The translations under genes were made by a program, and so were the position numbers. A DNA stretch of 64,000 bases from Corallium rubrum (taxonomy: Eukaryota; Cnidaria; Anthozoa; Scleralcyonacea; Coralliidae), in the NCBI GenBank assembly GCA_964035015.1, contig CAXIUP010000138.1:1-64000 (forward strand), written 5' to 3'. Below the pieces are notes generated by a model that made no database searches, was not told where the DNA came from, and was given only the letters and a program-made list of their open reading frames with translations. Positions 54,754-63,864 of the stretch are shown piece by piece. Positions within the stretch are counted from its first letter, which is position 1; every line of letters starts with the position of its first letter.

Positions 54754-55764
54754 ACGAATGTACCTATCCGTATGTGACCATGTACCCTTTATGGTTGTAT
54801 AAAGGAAGAGATGGTGAAGAAAAAGAAGAAAAAGAACTTCTACCTTATGTGACTATAACAAACAATAGAAAATGTTATTCAATACCTAATATGTCGGGAA
54901 AAAAGGGACGCTGGATGTTGAGACCGTCTTCTAGTTTACGTGATTTGATACTGGTTAGCGATAGTTTATTGTGTTGTTCCTTTTTTCCTAAAAACCCAGA
55001 TGTAGTTAAGGAATATTATTTTGAACTTCCATCTGTTCATGCTGAAATTTATCATACGGATAAATATCATTTAATTGGATGTGAAAATGAAATCACAAAT
55101 TCATTATGCACACCCATAGCATATCCTAACGGATAAAAAAAATACAATTTATTTTCTAGTATTCGTATGGATGCCGGTGTGAAAGTTTTAGCAGTTGCAT
55201 TTTTTCTGTATTCTGTTTCACCTTATTTTTTTTACCACTGTCTCAAACAACCGTTCTACAAGGTTGATATTGATATGATTTATAATCTAGCTGCATGTTT
55301 TATGTTTTATTGTGAAGACCATAATCCTGACGGAATATTAGCACATAAAACCCAAATTACTTATAATAATAATCGACTAAATGAATACATACGATGTAAT
55401 TTGGTAGAAGTAATATTTGTTGAAAATAATGATATACAAGAGGTAGAACAGCAATACTATAGTGTACAGTCTAAATGTCGCTATAAAAACTGTATGAAAG
55501 AATGCTGTAACCTTATCTATATGTTTGGTGCTGATAAATTGGTAAATTTAAATGGGGTTATGAGTGAGGAGGAAAAAAAGGTTAAGAGAAAATTTGTGTT
55601 ACCTGCTCAATGTGTTCATAACTACCCCAAATTTCTTTTTTTATTCACACCATGACTCTTGTCGAATATATTTAGAACGTAGTTGGGGATATCATTTAAA
55701 AAATTATGTGGATGCTGTATTACCTATTTTCCCCAATCTTAATGAATTATCTATTTTTCTTTAA
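54754..55764 (+). pseudogene. unknown viral protein, paralogue 2, 3' part
   Basis: Resumes the frame broken at 9152. Blocks match paralogue 1: PLWLYKGRDGEEKEEKELLP, CCSFFPKNPDVVKEYYF, YHLIGCENEITNSL, then a TAA at 55134-55136 where paralogue 1 has Glu, DHNPDGILAHKTQ, CRYKNCMKECC. A frame change near 55620 leads to YHLKNYVDAVLPIFPNLNEL, stop at 55764. The stop is a substitution, not an indel, so this copy is truly decayed. Function unknown. Confidence 0.7.
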
Positions 55765-55824
55765 ATGAAGATTTTTTTTAAAAAAAAATGTAATAAAGTA
55801 AGGGTGAGTATGTTAAGGTGAAGC

Positions 55825-55840
55825 GTATATATATATATAA
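55825..55840 (+). promoter_or_regulatory. TATA box of the gene at 55899
   Basis: TATATATATATATAAG about 60 bases before the ATG. Confidence 0.5.
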
Positions 55841-55898
55841 GCTTACTCGTTCTTGTTCATTAAAAAGTTTGAAACCAATTGAACAACAACACCTCGTC

Positions 55899-56162
55899 AT
55901 GATGGTGAAGTGTCTTGTTTTGTTTGTTTTCTTTATGGTTTATTTTGGATTTTCTCCTTTTATGGGTATTACCCATTTCGCTGGTAAACTGAACGAAAAA
56001 TTTAAAGATGCTGAATCATGTTGTTATTGCGATTATCCCGATAAGACCGTCGTATATTTGGGAAAGAGGAAAGCTGAAGAGGCAATAAAAGACATAGTAG
56101 AGAGAGAGCGAGAGAAGAAAGAGGAAGAGAAGAAGAAAGAGACAAAGAAAACGATTATATAA
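55899..56162 (+). CDS. small viral membrane or secreted protein with charged tail
   Basis: 87 codons from the ATG at 55899 (a second ATG follows at once). Hydrophobic N-terminus (MMVKCLVLFVFFMVYFGFSP), a Cys cluster CCYCDYP, then a highly charged helix (EAIKDIVEREREKKEEEKKK). An N-terminal anchor or signal peptide with a coiled tail is plausible. Function is unknown. Intact, with a good TATA box. Confidence 0.6.
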   Translation: MMVKCLVLFVFFMVYFGFSPFMGITHFAGKLNEKFKDAESCCYCDYPDKTVVYLGKRKAEEAIKDIVEREREKKEEEKKKETKKTII

Positions 56163-56291
56163 AAGACCATAGAAAAAAAAGAACTTTCTTATGAAACAAA
56201 ATGGAACTTAAATTGAAACAAACTGATTAGTCTTAAAAGAAATACATTTTTTTAATAAACAAAATCAAGAGGTAAAAAAAAAGGAAGTGTT

Positions 56292-56849
56292 TTATTGTAA
56301 AATATTTTGCAGTTTATTAAATTTGTTACATTCTTCGAAAACGTAAACGTCACGTTGTAACCTTTGTAGTTCTTTACATAATTCTTTATGTTGTTTATAT
56401 GTTTTAACTTTACAAGATAAGTTGTTACTTAATATTGCGAATAAAGCTTTTTCTACACGTCCATTTCCATCTGAAAACGGATGAGTATATTCAAGAGAGA
56501 AATATATACGTGCGGGAAGTGATTTAGTATGAGGAATAAACTTACGGTAATGTTCGTCTAATAATTCCATATAAGTTTCAATGAAATCGGGATCTGGAGG
56601 GTAATGATTTCCAACAATTCTTCTCAATTTTGAATATTCACCACCATTTTTCATACATCGTTTGTGAAGAAAAAGACATATTTCACTTATACCCATTACT
56701 TCTTTTTCTTTACAAAAATAATCATTTAACGCATGAACAAATCTTCCACAAGAATACCAAAAATCTATTCCTTCTTCTTTTTCTTCCATACGTATAACAT
56801 CATAAGAGAATATTTTGAGTTTGACATGGAGATCCAACTCTTTATTCAC
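56292..56849 (-). CDS. Fic-domain protein (predicted AMP/nucleotidyl transferase)
   Basis: 185 intact codons. The Fic signature HPFSDGNGRVEKALFAILSN has the catalytic His, the Asp, and GNGR. Upstream features of the fold are present: ICLFLHKRCMKNGGEYSKLR, then YPPDPDFIETYMELLDEHYR, SLPARIYFSLEYTHPF. Fic enzymes transfer AMP or related groups to Ser/Thr/Tyr of target proteins and are used by bacterial effectors, toxins and the animal FICD enzyme. No inhibitory helix motif is obvious. The gene lies among AT-rich viral genes and is not of the FICD type in length (no TPR domain). Its role in the element (host modification or defence) is inferred. Confidence 0.88.
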   Translation of the reverse strand: MNKELDLHVKLKIFSYDVIRMEEKEEGIDFWYSCGRFVHALNDYFCKEKEVMGISEICLFLHKRCMKNGGEYSKLRRIVGNHYPPDPDFIETYMELLDEHYRKFIPHTKSLPARIYFSLEYTHPFSDGNGRVEKALFAILSNNLSCKVKTYKQHKELCKELQRLQRDVYVFEECNKFNKLQNILQ

Positions 56850-57073
56850 TTTTTTTTAAAGAATAAATTAAAAAAACCGTTTCTCTTTTATATGTTATGA
56901 TGGAACGTAATTTTTATTTATTTTTAAGAAAAATTAAAATCCTCAAATAAAAAAAGCGTGATAAAAATCCCTAATAGAATTGCATTGTTTATATAATATA
57001 ATTTATCGTTTTCTTTTTTCTTTTTGAAAAAACGGATATCTTTGTTTGATTTTTTAAAATCATATACTGTTAT
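56850..57073. other. AT-rich intergenic stretch
   Basis: No gene. Probably the promoter region of the minus-strand Fic gene. Confidence 0.4.
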
Positions 57074-57343
57074 TCAGGTTAAATGTTTAATTAGATCTTT
57101 GTCTTTTTCTTCCTTTCTCTTTTCTTTGTAATGAACTTCGATGAGAGAATAAAAGGCGATAATTTGCCCTAGTCCATAACGTCCCATAGCACGGTAGATT
57201 GCTTCTAAATTCACTCCATATTTTACCATTTCATTTAGAATGTCATTATGAATTAAAATACAATCTTCAATTGCACTTTCTAGAATATCTTTTCCCATAT
57301 CAATTCCATGATTTTTAAGTTCTTCGACTACGATTTCCATCAT
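57074..57343 (-). CDS. small helical viral protein, unknown
   Basis: 89 intact codons (MMEIVVEELKNHGIDMGKDI..., LIHNDILNEMVKYGVNLEAI, YRAMGRYGLGQIIAFYSLIE), with a charged tail. No recognised family. Same strand and AT-rich composition as the Fic gene next to it. Confidence 0.5.
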   Translation of the reverse strand: MMEIVVEELKNHGIDMGKDILESAIEDCILIHNDILNEMVKYGVNLEAIYRAMGRYGLGQIIAFYSLIEVHYKEKRKEEKDKDLIKHLT

Positions 57344-57686
57344 ACAATGTTTTTAAAATTTCATCGCTTACACTTTTCTATGTTCTCTTCACACGAAAAC
57401 TGATTTTTTTCAAAAAAATTTATTTCATTTATATACATTTATTTACATTTTTGGGTTTTTTTTTACTCGCTAATCGATTAATCTCATATCTATTTTCTAT
57501 TAATTCTAAATCATTAATTTTTTCTTTTACTTCTATTAATTTATTTAATGCTTTTTTTTTATTCTAAATATTCACCTCAGTTCTCTAAATTTATTTTCAG
57601 CTATAACTACGATGTCTTCATTTTTTTGTGCCAAAATTGGATATTTATCAAGGATTTTTTCTTTTTTTGTTAAATATAAAGTACGC
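57344..57686. other. AT-rich stretch
   Basis: Poly-T-rich; no convincing gene. Confidence 0.4.
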
Positions 57687-58408
57687 TTATAATTTTTTGG
57701 GGTTTTTTGTTTTTTCTTCTTCTTCTTCTTCTTCTTCTACTATTATTTCTTCTTCTTCTGCTATTATTTCTTCTTCGTATTGCTGTCTTAAAACAGCAAT
57801 ATCCCTTCCTTTTGGTGATTTTATTTTTGGTATATTAAATTCTGTGAATATCACGTCTGTATTTGGTGGAGTAAATTCGTTAATGTTAATAATTGGTGGG
57901 AAATCTTCGTTGGGTAGCGGTATCGATGACAATAGTACTTGTGGTATCGGTGGTGGTGGTGATGGTAGTGATGGTTGTGGTGGTGGTGGTGGTGGTGGTG
58001 ACGATATCTGCTTCATTGGAATTAAGGATGAGTAAGGGAAAGGTTGATTGGTTGTTGAGTGAGGTGGGTGAATTGGATGAGGGTAACGGGGTGGTGAAAC
58101 GATGTGGGGTACGTTTACATCTGTCATTGTTTCGTATGACGAATCAATAACAGTTGTAAATGACAACGTCGATGGTAGTGGTGGTGTTGGGTTGGATACC
58201 GAATCCAGAAAGGTGGTGGGTGAATGTATTGGGGAGATTGATGTACACGGCGTATTCATTTCCATCAATATGTCGTGTAGATTTTCTGGTTGGTTTTCCT
58301 CCTCCTCCTCACAACAATTCATCTCATCTTCTCCAATTAGGTTGGTTAACCATTTATCACCCTCTTCCTTTTTTCTTTTCTCCTCCTCTTGTTTTTGATT
58401 TTTTAAAA
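57687..58408 (-). CDS. Pro-rich protein with acidic tail
   Basis: The ATG at 58322 gives 211 codons. The frame is open upstream to about 58408, where acttttag could be a splice acceptor (KRKKEEGDKWLTNLIGEDE). A Pro/Ser-rich middle (PPRYPHPIHPPHS, SSPPPPPPPQPSLPSPPPP) and a Glu-rich tail (EEEIIAEEEEIIVEEEE) are encoded by (GGT)n and (TTC)n microsatellites on the plus strand. A short frame at 58558-58490 (MEKKLEGVLKFLKEFD) may be its first exon, but the phases do not match. Polyproline plus an acidic tail recalls actin-nucleating or transactivating proteins; this is speculative. Confidence 0.45.
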
Positions 58409-58680
58409 CTAAAAGTTAAAGAAAGAAAGATAGGTAAGCGGTGAAAATAATTTTTAAAAACGAAACTCTAACGATTTTCTCTTACTTATTTGCTTTAATA
58501 ACATCAGTATCGAATTCTTTAAGAAATTTTAAAACTCCCTCTAGTTTTTTCTCCATTTTCACACAGACGTTTGAAAGTAAAATTAGTTTTAAAAAATGTA
58601 CACGCAAATATATAATAAAATTGGATTTTTCTTATCCAATAGGATATAAAAACGTTTTATTACGTTGTGACGGTGTGTGA

Positions 58681-59045
58681 CCATATTTGGAGTGAAATTT
58701 TTATCTTTTTTACACGATATTTTTGTGAAAAATTTGTGACCATATATGGAATGAAGCTTATGGTGTGATTCATTACGCAGTATTTTTTTCTATTATGTAA
58801 TTTCCTGTTTGATTTTTTTGTATGAAATTTTTGTGAAAAATTTGTGACCATATACGGAATGAAACTTATAGCGTGATTCATCATGACACAGTTTTTTTCT
58901 ATTATATTTTTATGCAATTCCCCGTTTGTCAAATTTTTATAAAAGATTGTATAGATTTTTTTATGCAATAACCCATATTTTTCAGATAAATATATAAAAG
59001 AATGTCAAAATTTTTATAATGAATCTCTTACTATATTTGGATTGA
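58681..59045. promoter_or_regulatory. CArG-box repeat cluster between divergent genes
   Basis: Four copies of a (GA)CCATATWYGGARTGAA-like motif: CCATATTTGG 58681, CCATATATGG 58740, CCATATACGG 58848 and CTATATTTGG 59031. The first two are perfect CC(A/T)6GG boxes, and the last two have one mismatch. The surrounding sequence (tttttgtgaaaaatttgtgac) is also repeated. It lies between minus-strand genes and the plus-strand gene at 59140. Confidence 0.6.
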
Positions 59046-59087
59046 AATAATATTATATTTTTTAACATCGAATTGAAATCAGGTATC

Positions 59088-59094
59088 TATAAAA
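59088..59094 (+). promoter_or_regulatory. TATA box of the gene at 59140
   Basis: TATAAAA, 46 bases before the ATG. A cattcattcattc run lies between them. Confidence 0.55.
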
Positions 59095-59139
59095 GCACAC
59101 CACGGTAATTCATTCATTCATTCATCCAAATCAGTCAAG

Positions 59140-59799
59140 ATGGAACTTTACTTAAAACGATATACAGCAAATGAAATTGTCTTACAAAAGTACGCTGAAT
59201 ATTAACGTAAAATAGTAGCGTTAAAGAAGAAAAATGGTAAAGCTATGTTGGCGAAGGTTTACCCGACAAGCAAACAATGTCTAAAATTCACGATGCAGAG
59301 TAAAATGGAACTTAACATGGAACTAATTCCTCAGTTAATCAACGTGTTACAATCCGGTGTTTCAAAGTCAAATGAAGTTGGTGGGTTATTTACCGGTGAG
59401 CAATGTTTCATTATCCTCGGTGATTATGAAAACTACAAGAAAGAAAAGATGCGCCTTGTTTTACGTTCAAATGAATTCGGAGGAGGTGAACTTGTTCAGC
59501 AGAAACAAATCATTGAATTACCCGATGAAGATTTGGTGTTTAACGAAGAAGTTGATCGCGTCAATGAAAGGATCGGTGGTAGTAACGAGTATGAAAGATG
59601 GGAAGATGAATGGGGAGGTTTCTTTTTTAAAAAGAACGATAATTTACATGAGATAGGTGTTGGCTTGAATAATTTTTACCACACAGTAAATGGAAATGCT
59701 AGCAGGGGTACACGTAAAAGGAAACCAAAAGAAAAAGGACTTCCTGCCAAAAAGAAAGTAAATACTGGAACTGATACTGTTGATGATAATGTTGAATGA
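59140..59799 (+). pseudogene. unknown viral protein, one early in-frame stop
   Basis: The ATG at 59140 (MELYLKRYTANEIVLQKYAE) runs in frame through a TAA at 59203-59205 and continues to 59799. Alternatively translation starts at the in-frame ATG 59245. The body has LKFTMQSKMELNMELIPQLI, GGLFTGEQCFIILGDYENYK, LVLRSNEFGGGE, and a basic C-terminus (RGTRKRKPKEKGLPAKKK) that could bind DNA. The stop overlaps the next ATG (ATGATAA at 59796), so the genes are tightly packed. No family recognised. Confidence 0.5.
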
Positions 59800-60813
59800 T
59801 AATTACAGATACTGTAACATACGAATTAGAAGATTTAAATAACGAAAAGATAAAGGGAATTACAAAAGATATGACGAATTTACAAGTTTTAAGTAACACA
59901 GTGAAAGAAGGAATGGATAATTATACAAACGAATTTGAAATGAAATTAATTCAACCAATTGACGCATTAAATCGTGAAGCATTTTTTGAAGTAACATCTC
60001 TTTCCTATCCTGCGACAACAAAAAATGTGACTGGTGATAAATGCTGGTTTATACTTCAATTACAATATCAATGGTTTAAAAAAAATGATAAAGATGTATA
60101 TGAAGATTCTAATCTGTATTTAGAAAGTGATAAATATATCATCCCAGAAGGAATTTACACTTTAGAACGGCTAATAAATTATGGATTATGGATATTAAAT
60201 AACGTGTTAAACGAGTATGATATTTTTTTCACATTTGATAACGGGAAAATAAAAATTAGCGGAAATATATGTGCAGAATATTGGTTAAACCAGTTTCATT
60301 CGTCAACAGGAAAAGCGTATGATGGAAGTAATTTAAATGAATTTCATTTATCGTCTTCATCGTTACAAAATAAAAGAAAAAATTTTTTAACTGATATTGG
60401 GTTGAATATTTCTACGAAATTGGCATTTATGTTCGGGTTTAGCAAAGAAACAATTCATTTTAAGCAAAACGTCGATCAAAGTGAAGTATCAACGACAACT
60501 CAATCGACTTTTGCTGATTATTTAGCCGATATTTCAGACGGGTTAGATAAAATATTTATTTATTGTGAAGAATTGGAAAGAGGATTGGTTGGTGATACAT
60601 CATCAGAAATATTAACAACTGTTCCGATTCGCTGGTCTGAACAAGGAAAAGGAAACGGTGAATTAATTGTTTATTCACCATCCGTTTCAGTACAAGAAAA
60701 TTTAAAAAAACAAAAATTTCTTCGTTACATATAAAATTAACAGATAGCGTAGGTAAATTGATCCCCTTTGATTCAGGAACTGTTAGTATTGAAGGTATAA
60801 TTCATTATGCTTA
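59796..60813 (+). pseudogene. candidate minor capsid (penton-like) protein, frameshift near the end
   Basis: 312 codons to 60734, then a frame change in an A-rich run (near 60705) leads to SLHIKLTDSVGKLIPF and SGTVSIEGIIHYA, stop at 60813. Beta-rich, with FYEVTSLSYP-like strands early, MFGFSKETIHF and the terminal HIKLTDSVGKLI, a type of ending seen in minor capsid jelly-roll proteins of Polinton-group viruses. Order (penton-like, small basic peptide, MCP) supports a capsid role. Penton is my best guess, not certain. Confidence 0.45.
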
Positions 60814-60971
60814 AAGTGAAATTAGTAGAAAAAAATCATGTTTTATGCATTGGAAATTATGAAGTAACATATCCTTTTTCATCCGCATCATATAATGATA
60901 ATAAAATTTTATGGAATTTAAATTCATTTGAATGTAAGGGGATAAAAGGAAATTTTCGTTTATTATATTAA
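60807..60971 (+). CDS. 54-codon viral frame overlapping the previous stop
   Basis: The ATG at 60807 overlaps the end of the penton-like gene (TATGCTTAA). The product, MLKVKLVEKNHVLCIGNYEV..., is beta-prone and short. Probably the 5' part of a decayed structural gene whose pieces continue to 61298. Confidence 0.35.
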   Translation: MLKVKLVEKNHVLCIGNYEVTYPFSSASYNDNKILWNLNSFECKGIKGNFRLLY

Positions 60972-61077
60972 AAAAAAATTGATTTTTCTGGGTTCAAAAA
61001 AGATTTAGAACAGCAAAAAAATAAAAATTTAAAACTTGTAAATATAACAAATTGTCATGTAGAATCAATTACCCGCT

Positions 61078-61298
61078 AAACAATATATTTTATTTGTAAA
61101 ACGTGTTTTATTTTATATCAATGAAAAAAATATCTCTTTTGCTTTAAATAGCGATAAAAAAACATTACCACATTTTTTACTATTAAATGAAGATGATGCT
61201 AAGAAAACATTCAGTTTTTCATTTCTTACGAAGAGGATAAAAGTAATCAGTTAAACGGTGAAGAAATAACATTTTATTTAAATTTATTTCAAGAATGA
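61078..61298 (+). pseudogene. remnant of a structural-type gene
   Basis: Frame 61078-61254 (YILFVKRVLFYINEKNISFA, LPHFLLLNEDDAKKTFSF) shifts near 61225 into YEEDKSNQLNGEEITFYLNL, stop TGA at 61298. The ending resembles the penultimate strand of jelly-roll proteins. With 60807-60971 it may represent one broken gene. Confidence 0.35.
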
Positions 61299-61549
61299 GT
61301 AATTTAAATGAAAATTATTTCATTGAATTATTAAATGGAAAAAGAAATGGAGGATATTGTCAATCAAATCATTTTGTAGTTACGCGAGAAAATAAAAAAA
61401 AACAAACGAAAGAAGACGTCTTACTTGATGGAAAAGTTGGATTACCTAATAATATGAACGAAGTTTATGATAAAAGTTTAGTAAAAAAAAATCAAAAAAA
61501 AAGGAAACTTGATATTGATCCTAATCTTTTACGATATTTATCTAAATAA
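61295..61549 (+). CDS. small basic viral protein
   Basis: 84 intact codons; the ATG overlaps the preceding TGA. MSNLNENYFIELLNGKRNGG, a Lys-rich middle (ENKKKQTKEDV), and terminal KRKLDIDPNLLRYLSK. No family recognised. Confidence 0.45.
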   Translation: MSNLNENYFIELLNGKRNGGYCQSNHFVVTRENKKKQTKEDVLLDGKVGLPNNMNEVYDKSLVKKNQKKRKLDIDPNLLRYLSK

Positions 61550-61743
61550 AAAGAGATTTTTTTTTAATAATCTTTAAATAATTTATTTTTTTTATATTTT
61601 TACTCTTTTTTAAAAATTTGTATTCATTTTGTATTTTTATTTAATTTTTTTTTAAGAAAAAGATTGTATTTCTTTCTTTAAAATAAAATATCTTTCACCA
61701 AAAAATTAGTTGTTATTTACTACGTTACTAATAACGTTAAAAA
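61550..61743. other. AT-rich spacer
   Basis: Poly-A/T-rich, no gene. Contains ATTAGTTGTTATTTAC upstream of the next gene. Confidence 0.4.
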
Positions 61744-61917
61744 ATGACGAAAAAAAAATATTTTAGTTTAACCAAAAAAAACCCCAAAAAATCGGGAAAA
61801 AAGAAGAATAGAAGAAGAATACAAAAAGGAGGTGCTTTAGGCGCGGGTATGGCACTTGGAATGTTTCTTCCTCAGCTTTTGAATACAGCTAGTAGTATAC
61901 TAAAAGTCAACGTATAA
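61744..61917 (+). CDS. 57-aa basic/hydrophobic virion-type peptide
   Basis: MTKKKYFSLTKKNPKKSGKK then a basic cluster KKNRRRIQKGG and a hydrophobic Gly/Ala/Met segment GALGAGMALGMFLPQLL. A Lys/Arg head with a membrane-prone tail and position just before the MCP gene recall the core or membrane-active peptides of adenovirus-like and Polinton-group virions. The QKGG sequence does not match the adenovirus protease consensus closely. Role inferred from context. Intact. Confidence 0.5.
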   Translation: MTKKKYFSLTKKNPKKSGKKKNRRRIQKGGALGAGMALGMFLPQLLNTASSILKVNV

Positions 61918-61940
61918 TTTAAAAAAAATAAATAAAAAAA

Positions 61941-63309
61941 ATGAATGATCCAGCAGAAAAAGAAATTGATCAACATGATACATCGTTTAGTAGTCCGCTA
62001 CAATTTTTTTTACCGACACCTTTTAATGATATTTTTTTGGAGAAAAGAGAAGATGAAATTTTTCCCATTCCAAAAGATCCGTATTCCGATGTATATACAT
62101 TTACAAGACCTGGAAATAGTGTTGGATTAATGAAAACAAGTGAAGCAAAATTAATGTGTGATATTTCTCTTAGAAAACCTGATGGAACACTAGGAGGTGC
62201 TAACGCAAATGTTGTTGTCCCACCCTTTCCATTACGTTCGTTATGGAAAACAAAAGAATTAAAGCTAAATGACAATTTAGTGACACCTGCTGGTAATTTT
62301 AGTTTTTTCGCTTCCTATGTTTCATTTATCACACGTGAAGTACCTTCAATGTATAAAGATTCAAAAGAAGTAAATTGTGCTTATCTCGATACACAAGGAG
62401 AAATGAACACGATTGTGGGTGATAATGTGGGATCTTTAGCTAGATATAACACTTACAAACAATACAGTCGCATCGCTTATTGATCAAATTGATATGGCGT
62501 GTTTTTAGCGAGGTTAGTGGAGAAACATTTTTAACAACTGCTTTTAAAACTGAAATAAGATTAACAAGAGCAAATAATAATTTAATATGTATGGGTGCGG
62601 ATCACGGTGATTTAGCAGTAGCAGATGCAAGAATTTCAATTGATAATTTTAAAATGAAAATCCCGATTTTTAAACCAAAAGATCAATTAACTAATGCGTT
62701 GAATACATCATTTGTTAAAAATCAACAAGAAGCCAAATACTATTCAACCACATTTCGTACAGTTACAGCAACTGTTCCTGGGGGAAGAAGATCAATTATT
62801 AAAATTGATATTTTTAATGGAAGGTTGTCCTGTTCGTTTATTTTGTTTATATTCTCGACAAAATAATTTTAACGGTACATGGGCTACAAACGTGTTTAAT
62901 TTTGGTTGGGAAAATTATTCAAGTTTTACCATTTCGGTAAACAATGTTACTGTATCTACATTGAAAAATCAAGCGGAAGCGTATCAACAACTAAGGGATG
63001 TTCTTAACAGATCCCATTCCGAAATGCCAATTTCTTATCAAGATTTTATTCACGGATATGCTATTATCGCGTTTGATTTAACTTCAAATCAAGATACTCA
63101 TTTAAAAGTATTACCAAATCGCCCCAGTGGGTGGTTAATGCACATATTGAATTTTCAGCAAATACTAATGCAGGTACGATGCTTTTTGTTGGTGAATTTC
63201 GTAATGAAATAAAAGTGGGTATAAAAACACCTGCCCTTTATTGTACGATATATAATCGAAAGATGAAGTCTTTAAGAAAAGGAAAGAAAGAAAAAAAAAG
63301 AAAAAATTA
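61941..63309 (+). pseudogene. major capsid protein of Polinton group (F54H12.2-like), three frameshifts
   Basis: Four successive frames: 61941-62480 (VYTFTRPGNSVGLMKTSEAK, PFPLRSLWKTKELKLNDNLV, SFITREVPSMYKDS), about 62480-62825 (GETFLTTAFKTEIRLTRANN, ICMGADHGDLAVADA), about 62825-63130 (LFCLYSRQNNFNGTWATNVF, ISYQDFIHGYAIIAFDLTSN) and about 63130-63309 (NAHIEFSANTNAGTMLFVGE). The order and motifs (F-N-G, a DGYA-like box followed by FDLT) match the F54H12.2-like capsid proteins of Maverick-type elements. About 455 residues in total. Breaks near 62480, 62825 and 63130. Clearly different from the Polinton MCP at 37640. Confidence 0.8.
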
Positions 63310-63427
63310 AACCTTATTATTCGAAGAAAAAACCCTGAAAAATCAGGAATTTTAATTGATCAAAAACTGCATTTAAGAAAGGAACACGTTATTGTTTATC
63401 CAGTTGTTTCAAAATTTGGTTAAAAAA

Positions 63428-63861
63428 ATGGATGTAGAAACAGAAGAAGAAATACAAAAACAAAATAACAAAAAAGAAGAGATAGAACTAAGTGATGAAA
63501 ATGAAGAAGAACAAGAAAATAGTAAAAAAGAAGAAGAATTAGATGAAAAGAGTGAAGAAGATGAATTCGAATATTCTGAAAAAGAAGATTTAGAAGAAGA
63601 TTTTTCTTCTTCTTCTTCTTCTTCTTCTTCTTCCTCTTCCCTCTTCCCTCTTCCCTCTTCCCTCTTCCCTCTTCCCTCTTCCCTCTTCCCTCTTCCCTCT
63701 TCCCTCTTCCCTCTTTCCTCTTTCCTCTTTCCTCTTTCCTCTTTCCTCTTTCCTCTTCTTCTTCTTCTTCTTCAAGTGACGATGAAAAACGAATATTAAA
63801 ATCTATAAATGATATTGGGCATTCACTCGATTACATAGCATGTTCTAAGGATTTAGGGTGA
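63428..63861 (+). pseudogene. acidic protein interrupted by a pyrimidine minisatellite
   Basis: MDVETEEEIQKQNNKKEEIE and further Glu/Lys-rich residues, a Ser run, then a (TTCCCTC)n/(TTTCCTC)n array at about 63633-63755 that shifts the frame. The original frame appears to resume as SSSSDDEKRILKSINDIGHS to the TGA at 63859. The array is a polypyrimidine tract that may have expanded inside a Ser-rich segment. Function unknown. Confidence 0.45.
63633..63755. repeat. polypyrimidine minisatellite
   Basis: About 17 units of TTCCCTC, later TTTCCTC, flanked by (TTC)n. Confidence 0.9.
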
Positions 63862-63864
63862 AGG

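Noticed and set aside
58660..58968. 102-codon minus-strand frame with internal repeats (SFIPYMVTNFSQK)
   Set aside because: The repeat is the CArG-containing intergenic DNA repeat read as protein; it overlaps the promoter region of 59140.
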